A DNA stretch of 64,000 nucleotides from Primula veris. Taxonomy: Eukaryota > Streptophyta > Magnoliopsida > Ericales > Primulaceae. The stretch lies in the NCBI GenBank assembly GCA_963682055.1, contig OY821740.1:36662795-36726794 (forward strand), in the 5' to 3' direction. Both the position numbers and the translations under genes were made by a program. The notes beneath the pieces were generated by a model that searched no databases, was not told the origin of the DNA, and saw nothing but the letters and a program-made list of their open reading frames with translations. This document shows positions 22,601 through 33,700 of the stretch, piece after piece; positions within the stretch are counted from its first letter, which is position 1; each line of letters starts with the position of its first letter.

Positions 22601-25600
22601 GAGGAAAAAGTAACAAACTAACCGCATGTATTGTTCCATATGGACGAACTTCCGTAGAATCTAACGGTTCACTTTCAAGATCTCGGGTTTGTAGTTTTTT
22701 CTTCTTTTCCTCCATTATTTTCATCTCTGCTTGCGTATGGGTCTAAAATTGAAGTTCAAACAATTAGAGTTCAATTACTAAAACCTTAATGCATCTTGAA
22801 GAGCAGAAAATTGTGGATATGCTTTTATATTTAAAAGGGGAGTGGGAGGCTTGTAAACCTTTGGGAAATACTAAAAACTATTAAACAAAGCACAAGTCAT
22901 TTAGAAAGTCGAGTTTGCTACCATACTTTTCCTCATTTGCAGGGATTGGCAAAGACTCATTTATGCATCCGTGCACAAAAAAGAAACAATTTTCATGAAA
23001 ATGACCTAGAACTACTAATAAGGATGGATGTGTATATATATATATGTATATATATGTATATATGTATATATATGTATATATGTATATATATGTATATATG
23101 TATATATATGTATATATGTATATATATGTGTGTGTATGTGTGTAGTTTGCTACAATAAATCTTCCCATAGAAACTCACCTGCATACGTGTAACAAGGACC
23201 CATATTGGGATTGTCAGCAACACATTAAAGGAACTGCAAAAAATAAGGAAATTGTAGTTAACTGCCATCCAAAAAAAAACGAGTGAAGGATTTTAATAGG
23301 TGAAAACATTTTCTTCTGAGATGTTCTAAATGACTACATACCCAGCAATAGCTGCAACAACAAGCCAAGAAAACATGCCAACTGTACCATCGCCACGCCC
23401 TCTTCTTTTACGGGCAATAGCAATTGCTTCGGCCTTGTTTTTGAACACTTGATAAAAATAGTAATAAATACCCTGGCAACATCAAAGTAGAAATGTTTAC
23501 CAATAAATGTATACCCTTAGAAATAAAAGCAAGTAGACCCCAATAAATGCATACCCTTGAAAGTTAAAGCAAGTAAAAAATAGTTTGATTACCCTCCCTA
23601 GTATGCTAATTGAATTGTTTTTAAAATGGTGCAAGCACGGTATAAAAACTTGCATATTTTTACTCAAAAGTGTTAGGGGGACTTTGGTGTTACAACTTCA
23701 ATTAAGTAGATAAAAAAAAACATAATATGTGCAAAAAATAGCATCCTGAGGTAAATGAATCAAAATTTTACTAATATAAATATTATCCGTAAAGAAAAAA
23801 TTAAGTTCACCCACACTTGCTTATACAATATGTTATCTTGTTTCTTTAGAGCATTCTCAACAGCACCCTCTATATGTATAACTTTATACAAAAACAGAAA
23901 ATACATTACCCAGCAGTACCTCTTTAAGCATCAAAATTATACAAGTCCTATAATATTCTACCTAACCTCTTTACATGTAAAGAGAAATGGGCTACTATTT
24001 TACATCAATTTTTATATGGGTCCCACCACTCAAAACCATTTCCTGCTCATATTTTTTCTCATTTGTGCGTTCTCCCTTTCTCTCTTCTAAGTCTTCTCTC
24101 AAATTATCTTTAGTTCCTCTCCCAATTTCGTTTCTCCATTTACTTTCTTCTCATCATTGATCACTACCATAGTCCACAATCACCCACCTATGATCCTATG
24201 ATCTTATCAACACTTAATTGATTTTCCCCCAAATTATTGCAAAAGCGACCTAGATCTAGACTTTGATTTTTTTCCCAAATTTTATTGGAAAAACAACTAC
24301 AATCTGCCATATAATTCTCTGTTTTTTAAAACACAAGTAAAACTTTGATTTGTCTAGTTTGGCATCAATTGATGTTTATCACCGTCGAAAATGGCTATGG
24401 AAATTGGCCGGGATGGTAGTATAACTCGATACTATCTCAGGGAAGTGGGGGAAGATAATCAAAGGACTAAAAAAGAAAAAGAAAATACAAAGAAAAATGT
24501 TATTTTAATCTATTTTATTTTTTAGTTATATAAAACTGATGTGCAACTTTTACCATTATATTAACAAGGGCCTTATACAGCTCTTTAAGCTTATATTTAT
24601 ACAACACACTGATGAGAATGCTCTTCACCCCTTCTGTAACTGTTGAAGAGCCAAAAGAAAAGAATATGAAAATACAAATGTGCACCTGTGAAGCAGCTGT
24701 TCCAATCAGAGAGGGTTTCAAACCACTGTACAGTCCTCCCCATCCTTCTATCTTCACCAACTTTAGAACAGAATTGAAAAGTAAATTTTCAGGAGTCATT
24801 ATCAAAATTGATGCAAACTACAAAAGCCACCGAAGAAGGTAGGCAAAGCCAAAGATAAACAGTTTGGGCAAGTAATTGGAACAAAACACTTTCGAAGATT
24901 ATCAAGCGAGGGGGAAATATAATTTATTTTGCATAACGTATTCTAGTACTTGAAGGAGTTCTTCGAAAACACCATGTATATGCATCTTCAATTTATTAAA
25001 TCTGGCGTTTGTCATTCTGTCTAGTGGACATAGCTTGAAAACTTAATTTTATTTCCCTAGGGAAACATAAGCACATAAAAAATTCTTGTAAACCCATTAG
25101 ATAAAACAGGAAAATTTGGGAAAAGATTTAACCTGAAGGATTTGAGCAAGCGTGCCACCAGGAGAACGCCGGGAGACAGGCGATTCCCCAACCTTCTTAG
25201 CAATCCTCTCTGTCTGTTGGCGAGTATTTACCTACAAATAAAAACATAAGATCGTTTGCTGAAAAGGAAAATACCGCATCATTCTACATAAAACAATAGC
25301 TTTAAAACTGTGTCAACTGTTCCGTTAAAGGATATAAACACGTGAATTCCAGGCTTTACGCGAGTAGTTTACTCTTTCATCACTTGTCAGTATACAAATT
25401 TGATCAGATGAGATGCCATTACTTTTTTATTTGCAATCAGCCACAATGGATCCTACAACACGCATAGCAACCCTTAAATATAACAGTGTAGAAGGATATG
25501 CAAGGTCACAAAGAAGTGATCCCATGTACGAATTAATCTCCTACCTAAACAGCCAAAAACTTTCTATTTCCAAAGGTACTCGGACACAAAATCGAAATAA

Positions 25601-27206
25601 TGGAAATATAGAAATTAAAGAAATTTAACAATGCCATCTAAATATATCTTTCATATGCTTGCAGCTTGCATCAAAACAAAATATTTTCCTGGATTCAATT
25701 AGTTTTCTATACACTTTTCTACAGTATAACAAATCTCTTTAAAGAAATGAAGGACATTTTAGAATTACAAATGTTCTTAGTTATCTCTTAAAGTCTTATT
25801 ATTATTAAGTAACTGTGATGTTTTTACTTTCTATTATTGCTCAGTGTAATTTCATATCATGCAATCGTACATATTATCTAACCTATGTATGCATACAGAC
25901 AAAAATATACGTACACAAAGTCAGAAACTATACAATCTTTCATATGGTTAGATCATATACCTTAGTTTATACCTAAATTATGAGTTTAATCCACAAAATA
26001 GTGCCTAGTATGAATTTGTATGGTTCCAAGTGGTAGTTCTGCAATTTTCAAGAGTTCCATCAGTGTTAATTTAGTCCGAACTTATGTACTACAGTATTAA
26101 ACATTAACTTCCCCTTACTATTTTCAATAGGCGTGGTATTGCAGCCCCTTTTAGCCGACTCCTATAATATAGTATCGAGGCATTTGATGGTAAATTCTTT
26201 GCAAACGAGTGGTCTGGTAATTACATTAAACTACTAACTACTACCGATTAATATAAGGGAGAATCATTGATTGGTACATAAAAACATACTTAATTTCCAA
26301 AAACCCACATTCTCAAGTCTTATTTAAGATTTAGTACATATCAACGTAGCATCAGTAAAGTTGAAAACAAATAGTAAAAAGAAGTAGCATGTGTAACTGT
26401 TTTAGGGCACGAGTTTTTTTTAATTGAGTATCAATAGTATGTACTTTTTTCATCATTTTCCCTCAATAATATTAATCTACACATACAATACAATCCTAGG
26501 GAGAGTTGTAGATATAAATGAATATATATACGCAAACTATAAAGTAGAGTAGAATGAAGAGATACAGTTTGTAGAGTTTATATATAGTATAAATGAGCAG
26601 TTTAGTAATTATAGTAAACTACAACTAAATATCTATCAATATTAATCCACACATACAATACAATCTTAGGGGAGAATTGTAGATATATAAATACACACTG
26701 TAACACACACACACACACAAACTACAAAGTAGAGAAAAAAATAGGTTTAGTATACTGTATTACCAGTGGTTAACGATTTAGGTACTGGACTACCAATTTT
26801 AACAATCGAGGTACCACACTACAAAATTTCGTCCAATTAAGGGACTAACAGCATAAATCAACGAAATTGCATTCACTATAACTCGCATGTGAAGAACAAT
26901 TTTTTACGCATGATGATAGAAATGCACTCACTATGTTATATGCAACAGAATGTGAGTTCAATTTTATCATTTTGTTTAACGATAGGTCCTCAGTTGTGAC
27001 AAATTTCATAGTTTGGTACCTCAATTGTTAAAATTAGCAGTCTAGTACTTAAATCGTTAAATATCGGTAGTACAATATATTTTTTCCCTATAAAGTAGAG
27101 TAGAGATGAAGAAAGAGATAGATACAGTTTGAAGGGGATAAGTGATAATTTGAGCAATAATTCCTCCCCCAGCTCCCGCCAATCCATTTGCTACTGCGCT
27201 CGACAT
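19618..27206 (-). CDS. PXN: Peroxisomal NAD carrier (PXN-type mitochondrial carrier family), 350 aa, 11 exons
   Basis: Exons (minus strand): 27206-27126, 25231-25133, 24760-24686, 23472-23342, 23233-23179, 22742-22623, 22112-22044, 21968-21861, 20930-20862, 20594-20540, 19808-19618. All junctions fit GT-AG and the total is 351 codons. The protein starts MSSAVANGLAGAGGGIIAQ and shows three carrier repeats, with signature prolines in TYPLQTVNTRQQ (22-33), TIPIWVLVTRMQ (136-147) and TYPLLVVKSRLQ (262-273). The second-position variants match Arabidopsis PXN (At2g39970, 331 aa as I recall), which moves NAD(+) into peroxisomes in exchange for AMP. A Lys-rich loop (about 153-167) is longer than in Arabidopsis. 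The last exon ends with a basic tail. Introns hold several transposon relics. A close adenine-nucleotide carrier paralogue is less likely given the exon-by-exon match. Confidence 0.92.
23030..23138. repeat. TATATATGTA-type minisatellite in PXN intron 5
   Basis: Alternating TATATATATGTA and TATATGTA units, with about 18-20 bp between repeats, run for about 110 bp and end in a GTGTGTATGTGTG stretch. They create spurious ORFs on both strands. Confidence 0.9.
23848..24624. mobile_element. Non-autonomous TIR element (about 777 bp) in PXN intron 3
   Basis: The left end AGAGCATTCTCAACAG (23848) is the complement of the right end CTGATGAGAATGCTCT (24609-24624) with one mismatch. The element lacks coding capacity. 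Its right end lies about 60 bp from exon 3 in genomic order (24686). The target duplication is not clear. Confidence 0.65.
26747..27082. mobile_element. Foldback MITE, copy 1, in PXN intron 1
   Basis: About 80-90 bp of imperfect terminal inverted repeat. The left part (GTATACTGTATTACC..., TTTTAACAATCGAGGTACC) is mirrored at the right (GGTACCTCAATTGTTAAAA..., GGTAGTACAATATAT). It sits 44 bp from the exon 1 donor and shares a family with 28147-28475. Confidence 0.7.
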
Positions 27207-27645
27207 TCTCTCTCTCTCTCTCTCTACCCTTTTTCTTTCTTCTTCTTCTCCGAAGTTGTTGTAGGTTGACCAGTGGGAATATTTCCCGGTAAATAAGTTT
27301 CCAGATATTTATATTGATATTAGTCACTGTCCGTTTGTAACTTTGTATCGTATGTTCCGTTATTATCCCATAATAATCATCAATTTATACTCCTATATTA
27401 GTTTTTCAGTAATATTAATAAATGGTTGGTTATATTTAATTAGAGTGATAAATTTGTGTATGAATGTGAAGTATAAATGATAATCAAAATTTACAAATAA
27501 CTAGTTTTTTTAAATACAAATTTGACTGATAGTTTAAAACGGAATTAAAAAACAAATCGGACTAGTCACTATCGTTATGATATTAATGGAGTATATTAAA
27601 AATACATATGCTAATTTATGTTTTTGTTTAGTATGACCACATGAA
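27207..27645. promoter_or_regulatory. Upstream region and 5' UTR of the PXN gene
   Basis: A (CT)n tract and a CTTCTTCTTCTTC run at 27209-27250 lie directly before the start codon, typical of plant 5' leaders (GA-rich on the transcript). AT-rich DNA follows without a gene. Confidence 0.45.
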
Positions 27646-28578
27646 GGGGCGGATCCTTGATGTTAACCAAGAGGGCAAATTCAATGTTTTTTTTTTTTTT
27701 TGAGTTTTTAAACCTTTTATATAATTAAAAAAAATTATAAATGATATTAAATACAAAAAACTTATTTTGATTTTGTTCATGATAATTTGACATTGAGTTT
27801 GCATTAATTGGCTCACTTTTAAAAAAATATAATCATTCAGTATAATATCTTTTATATAATTAAAAAAAAATTATAAATGATATTAAATACAAAAAACTTA
27901 TTTTGATTTTGTTCATGATAATTTGACATTGAGTTGCATTAATTGGTTCACTTTTAAAAAAAAATATAATCATTCATATGCATGTTGTAAATACTTGCTA
28001 AACATGTTGTCTACTAGTTAATGTTAATATTTGAACTCAAGCACCTCCAAGGTATTGGAGTTGGCAGATACCACCCATCGGCGTTTCTCATGTAGTTATA
28101 ATTACCTGTAAAACTATTTAACTACTTTATATTTATTAAGGAGAATAAATACATTTAGCGTATTGTACTACTATTGGTTAACAATTTAGATACTGAACTA
28201 CCATTTTTAATAATTGAGGTATCAAACTATAAAATTTCGTACAATTAAGGGACTAACAACATAAATCGATAAAATTACAATCTCGCTATATGTCACATTT
28301 GGAGATCTATTTTTGACGGATGTTGAAATAATTGCATTCACAATGTGATAGTCAATGGAACGTGAGTGCAATTTCACCATTTTGTTTGACGGTGAGGTGA
28401 GTCCTCAATTGTTAAAATTGATACTCCAATACTTAAATCGTTAAACACTGTTAGTACAATAGATTAAACGTATTTTTTTTCATTTATTAAGACGTATTGA
28501 ACGGAAACATTTTTTTTTTTATTCTTGTAGCGAAGAAATGGGGGCAAATGACCCCTTGCACCTACAAGAATCTGCCCG
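27646..28578. mobile_element. Non-autonomous TIR element with internal tandem duplication and a nested MITE
   Basis: Ends GGGCGGATCCTTGA (27647) and ACAAGAATCTGCCCG (28564-28578) are imperfect inverted repeats. Inside is a tandem duplication of about 130 bp (27712-27846 and 27847-27975), then the MITE at 28147-28475. Similar GGGCGGAT-like ends appear near 20230 and 41650-41830. No transposase and no certain target duplication were found. Confidence 0.5.
28147..28475. mobile_element. Foldback MITE, copy 2
   Basis: Same family as 26747-27082. It shares CGTATTGTACTAC at the left, TTTCGTACAATTAAGGGACT inside, and TTAGTACAATAGATT at the right as the inverse terminus. Confidence 0.7.
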
Positions 28579-29569
28579 TGAACACATCCCATACATTTCT
28601 TTTATTTTTTTCTTAAGAGTAAATTCATAAAATAAACAAAACGGCAAACAATTGAATTGTGGAAATATTTATGGTATGAAAACTATTGCTTATACAAAGT
28701 GAAATTACCAATGGTACGTAGATATGCTCACATATACGCAACTAAAAACAACTTCATTTAGTTAATGTATATGACCATTTTGTCCATGCTTGGGCTGTTT
28801 CGCGCAAAGTCATGCTACTTTAAACCATAACTATTATCGGTCCAATTCGGAACCAGTTATAAATAGAAATAACATCCAAATTATAATAATTTATAATTTT
28901 TTAAGGCCCCGCATATAGAAAATATACTTCTATATAGTGATAAATAACATAAAATTGTAAAATTTTATATATTAAACTTTAAGATGAGTTTTTATGCTAA
29001 ATTATAGATAGTGTTTGTACATGTAAATAAAGCATTAAATAAAATTTAGATAATTTTTCACCTTTTTAGATACATATACTCAATTTTCAACATAATTTTG
29101 TACTTAATTAATTTTTTAAAAATTTATGAGTTTATTATATCATAATTTTTCACCTCATTAAATTCATGTTATGTGTGTTTACCTAGTTAAAGTAAAATTA
29201 TGTACCCGTCTCTTAAATATTTGTGCTAGTTAGTGAAACAATATATACATTTATCTTGTATTATACAAAATATATTTTTTAAAAAAAACATTTTATATAT
29301 AAACCTCAATTTAAGAATAACATCTATATAATAATATTTTTTCATGATTCCGAACTTATGACTGTATATAGATTATACTGTAGTAACTCTTTTAAACGAA
29401 TATTGAAAAAATAACTAATTTAGAGAAATTATTAAAAAGGGACATATTCTTACGATCTTTTCCAATTTTTTCCATGTAATACTTCTTCAAATTAGCTTGT
29501 ACCCCAGTTACCCTTTGTTTTATCACATGATAAAGTAAGTAAAAATGAAAGAATATCGTAGTGTAGCAA

Positions 29570-30135
29570 GCTGGGGCGGACACGGAACGGATTGAGGCGG
29601 ATTTGTTTCGATCCTAACCTAACCCGTAAAATAAATGGCGGGGCAGATTTGGGGCGGATTGATGAAATTTAAATCTCAACTCAACTCAATCCAACCTGTT
29701 ACAATTAAAACTACAACCCAACCCAATCCAACCCGCAAAATAAATTGCGGGTCGGGACGGGTTGAGTTTAGATTAATTATTAAATTTTTATTTTTGTTCT
29801 TCATTTTCCATAGTTTGCATAATCAACCCAGATTTTAAAATAAATTGAATATTTCAAACAAAAATATAAATTAAACTCAATCAAAGTACGTTTAGAACAT
29901 TCACGAACAAGTAATAAAACTAAAATATAACAATAATTAAAAGTTGGTATCTTAAAATACACATAATGTATATATATATATATATATATATATATTGCGG
30001 GTTGAAACGGATTGGGACGGATTAATTCGCGGTTTGTGAACTTCAACCCTAACCCAACCCGCAAAATATATAACGAATTGGGACGAGACAAACTAATTTT
30101 TTTTTAGATATTCAACGCATCCCAACCCGTGCCAA
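29570..30135. repeat. GGGTTGGG/CCCAACCC-rich inverted sequence blocks
   Basis: Blocks such as AACCCAACCCGCAAAAT and its complement recur at 29575-29770 and 29995-30130, on either side of a (TA)n run at 29969-29996. The arrangement suggests a decayed foldback element. ORFs across it are artefacts. Confidence 0.45.
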
Positions 30136-30256
30136 ACGAAAGACTAATAGCAAGACAAATATTATACTCGGAAACAAGCACTTTTTAATTGACAAATGAA
30201 AGGTTCACATGAATTATTATGTCCTGAAAAAGAAAAGATAGGAGGAGTAAGTAACG

Positions 30257-30456
30257 NNNNNNNNNNNNNNNNNNNNNNNNNNNNNNNNNNNNNNNNNNNN
30301 NNNNNNNNNNNNNNNNNNNNNNNNNNNNNNNNNNNNNNNNNNNNNNNNNNNNNNNNNNNNNNNNNNNNNNNNNNNNNNNNNNNNNNNNNNNNNNNNNNNN
30401 NNNNNNNNNNNNNNNNNNNNNNNNNNNNNNNNNNNNNNNNNNNNNNNNNNNNNNNN
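30257..30456. other. Assembly gap (200 N)
   Basis: Exactly 200 N, the usual placeholder for a gap of unknown size. It lies about 250 bp before the DnaJ start codon, so part of that promoter may be missing. Confidence 0.99.
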
Positions 30457-30625
30457 TCTACACCAAAACCGCGTAACTCCCAAACTTACAATCTGACTAA
30501 ATAAATAAATAAATATCTTCCCGATTTCATTTCCCCCAAATCTCAGTTACATAATTAGGAAAATTAACAACAACAATTCATCATCCATCCGATTATCAGT
30601 TTTATTTATAGAGAAGATCTATCGT

Positions 30626-30666
30626 CTCTCTCTCTCTCTATCTATATATATATATATATATATATA
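30626..30666. repeat. (TC)n(TA)n microsatellite in the DnaJ 5' leader
   Basis: A CT run followed by a TA run, ending 42 bp before the ATG at 30708. Confidence 0.85.
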
Positions 30667-30707
30667 GGTATAGCTATATAGAGATAATTAAATAATTATA
30701 GTAAATA

Positions 30708-33700
30708 ATGGTGAAGGAGACGGAATATTACGATGTTCTCGGGATCATCCCCACCGCCACCGAGTCTGAGATCAAAAAAGCCTACTATATCAAGGTAATT
30801 ATTTTATTATCCACCTTTTTATTTGGCTGGACTGTGATTGGTTGTATTTTTAAGCATAATTGACTGAATTTATGTATATATACAGACTATGCTATCTTAT
30901 TTGTGCAAGTATATGTTTTTTTTTACTTGTAAAGTGATTTGTTTAGTAGATATAATGGTTTTCTTCGTTACTTCAATTTAGCGAGTGTTTATATATATAT
31001 ATATATATATACATATTTTATAGTATGATACCGATACGTGCATTTATTTTATGTGAGGTAGAAATAACTTCATTTTTTAGTTTGCTTTGGAATTAGTTTC
31101 TTCTTTTTAAAATGCTAATATGTATAGTGTTTATTTTTGTAAAATGATTTTGATTGCGATTACTATGTAGATATAACTTGGAGTGTTACTAGTATATATA
31201 CAGATGATTAATATTTACTAACTAAGCCATTTTATTTGTGGCTAGTATATATTTTTTTTCTTGTAAAGGGATTCGTGTGGTAACTATAAATTATAATGTT
31301 TTTTCTTTACTACAGTACAATTTAGTGAGTGTGTGTATATATGTACTAGTATGATATGGATACGTGTATTTATTTTAGTTAGGTCGATATTACTTCATTT
31401 CTTAGTACCCTTTGGAATTAGAAGCCTTTTTTATGATGCTTTTGTGTTTCTTTTTGTGAGGTGATATTGATTGCGATTACTATGTAGATGTAACTTGGAA
31501 TTGTTACTGTACTATTTTAGTTTATCAAAGTAAAATGCACACATCTATTTACGTATTTACAGAATGTGTTATCTTCTTCGTGTAAGTACACTCTATTAGT
31601 AGACAATTATTCCTGTATTGTTAACAACAGTATAATTGAGTGATTTTATGAATTAGGATGGTAAGACTATATGTTTTATGTTACGTAAATACGACTTTAT
31701 TTTCGGTACCCTTTGAAATAAGATGCCTTTCGATGATGGTAATACTTTTACGTTTCTTTTTGTGAAATGATTTTGATTGCGAATACTATGTAGCTATAAC
31801 TTGAATTGTGAGTTCATACTTCCACGTATGTATATACGTGTGTATATAATATATATATATATACATCGACTGTGTTATCTTCTTTGTGTAGTGTACTATT
31901 TCTTTTTGTGAGTAGATTTTGATTGCGACTACTATGTAGATGTAACTCAAATTGTTAGTACACTATATCAAAGTAATATGCATACATGATATGTCTATCG
32001 AGAATGCTATCATCTGTGTGAGCAACTTTTTTATTTTACTGTACAGTGATTTATGTCTTGTTAATGGAGTACAGTTGAGTAAGTTTGTACTTAGCTCCCT
32101 TTGGTCGACAATTTTGATTATCATGATGGGTACTTGGATCTCTTTTTATCAGTTTATGTGAGTTAAATTAGGGAGCGGTGTTATAATGCTATTCTAAGTA
32201 TGATTCATTTGATTTTTTCTTGTTTGGAATGCTATATTCGCTAATACTGGTTTTGCATTGTGTTGGGATTAGGTCCCAGAAAACATTTCTAGTACAGATG
32301 GCTATATATTTCTCTTGTACAGATAATAAGATTTGATTTTCATGAATTGGGTGCTCAGTATTTACTCAACATTTAGTTTATCAGTTTTGACAAAGTCTGG
32401 GATGAGTTTTTTGATTAGTTGGTTCACCCTGTTTTTAAATTTTCTCCTGACTATGCTATTTTGTTAAGTTTTTCTGTACCTAAGAATAATCATCATGGTA
32501 GTTGATGAAATCTGCTGCTGAGTAGTTTTTATAGATTTCTTTTAATTGGATATTGTTATGCATGTTGGTCATTAGAAGAGTAAACAAGCAGAGCTGGGCT
32601 TGTTTAGCTTTTAATCCTACATAAAAAATAAATTTTAGTGAGCACCTAATCAAGATATAGGCCGGTCTTTTATGGAACGCTGAGTACTTAAGCCAAGCTC
32701 AAATGGATAGCTTGCAAGTTGCTCTGGATTTTACGAAAAACAATAAACGAGTAGGACGACGCAGGATTTTCTGGTCAGGCTATTTAATTGAGTTCAAAAT
32801 TCAATCCATCTGCTCGTTTTAAACCGAACTAAAATGAGCCAGGATATATTTTGATAAGCAGTTATTTATAAGCTCTAGTGATAGTGGGCTGATGGAACGT
32901 AGTATCATAATTAACAAAGACGGGTATTAAGTCCGCATAACTAATTACTATGGGTTTTGGTCCAGGACTTTCAATGTTCCTTACGAGATACTGGATTAAA
33001 TGATATTAACATCAAATACACGAGATAAGAGTTTTTTTGGTTTCTTAACTTAGTATGATTTTTATTATTATTATTATATTGCAGTAGATCTGATTAGGAG
33101 CAGATATACAGCAAGAATAATGCGACTATTTTGGTCTCACCTTTCTATGTTCAATAAAGTTGTCCCTAAATGTATATTTTACCTATGGTTATCGTCTCTA
33201 CTTCAGCTAGTACCGCTTGCAATGCTTGCCTCAACATGAAGGAAAATCTCTCTTCTACTCTGAGATGATTAAATCTATGGTGCACAATTAATTTGTTTTT
33301 GGAGGGGGTAATTTGCAAAGGCATGATGCTAAGGAAAATTTGTTTTAAAGCCTTATTGACGAAATCTTTTATATTTAGTCACCTTGCTGAATAGTTTAAG
33401 ATATGTTCCTTGTACTAGTAGATTTTGAATATCCAATATCAGGAAGTTAAATTCTCTACTTTAAAGGATTTGATAAAGTAGCTTGCACACATATTTTTCT
33501 TCTTTTGTTTGTCTTGTTTATTTCATCAGTGGAGGTTGTCTAGGCATGCCCATATTTGTAGGTGAGGTTGTTGATTTTAGTCTTATTTTCTGATGTACAA
33601 GTGGGTTGGTTTATTAATAAGCTAAGCCTTGATAACATCCTTGAAGCAGTTCTGTTTTGTATGATCAATTCTTGTCATGATTTAGATATACTATAATCTC

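Noticed and set aside
22881..23268. Three ORFs of 73-95 aa on both strands
   Set aside because: They are translations of the TATATATGTA minisatellite and cross a PXN exon.
30196..30504. ORFs running through the N block
   Set aside because: Most of their length is unknown bases, so there is no evidence of coding.
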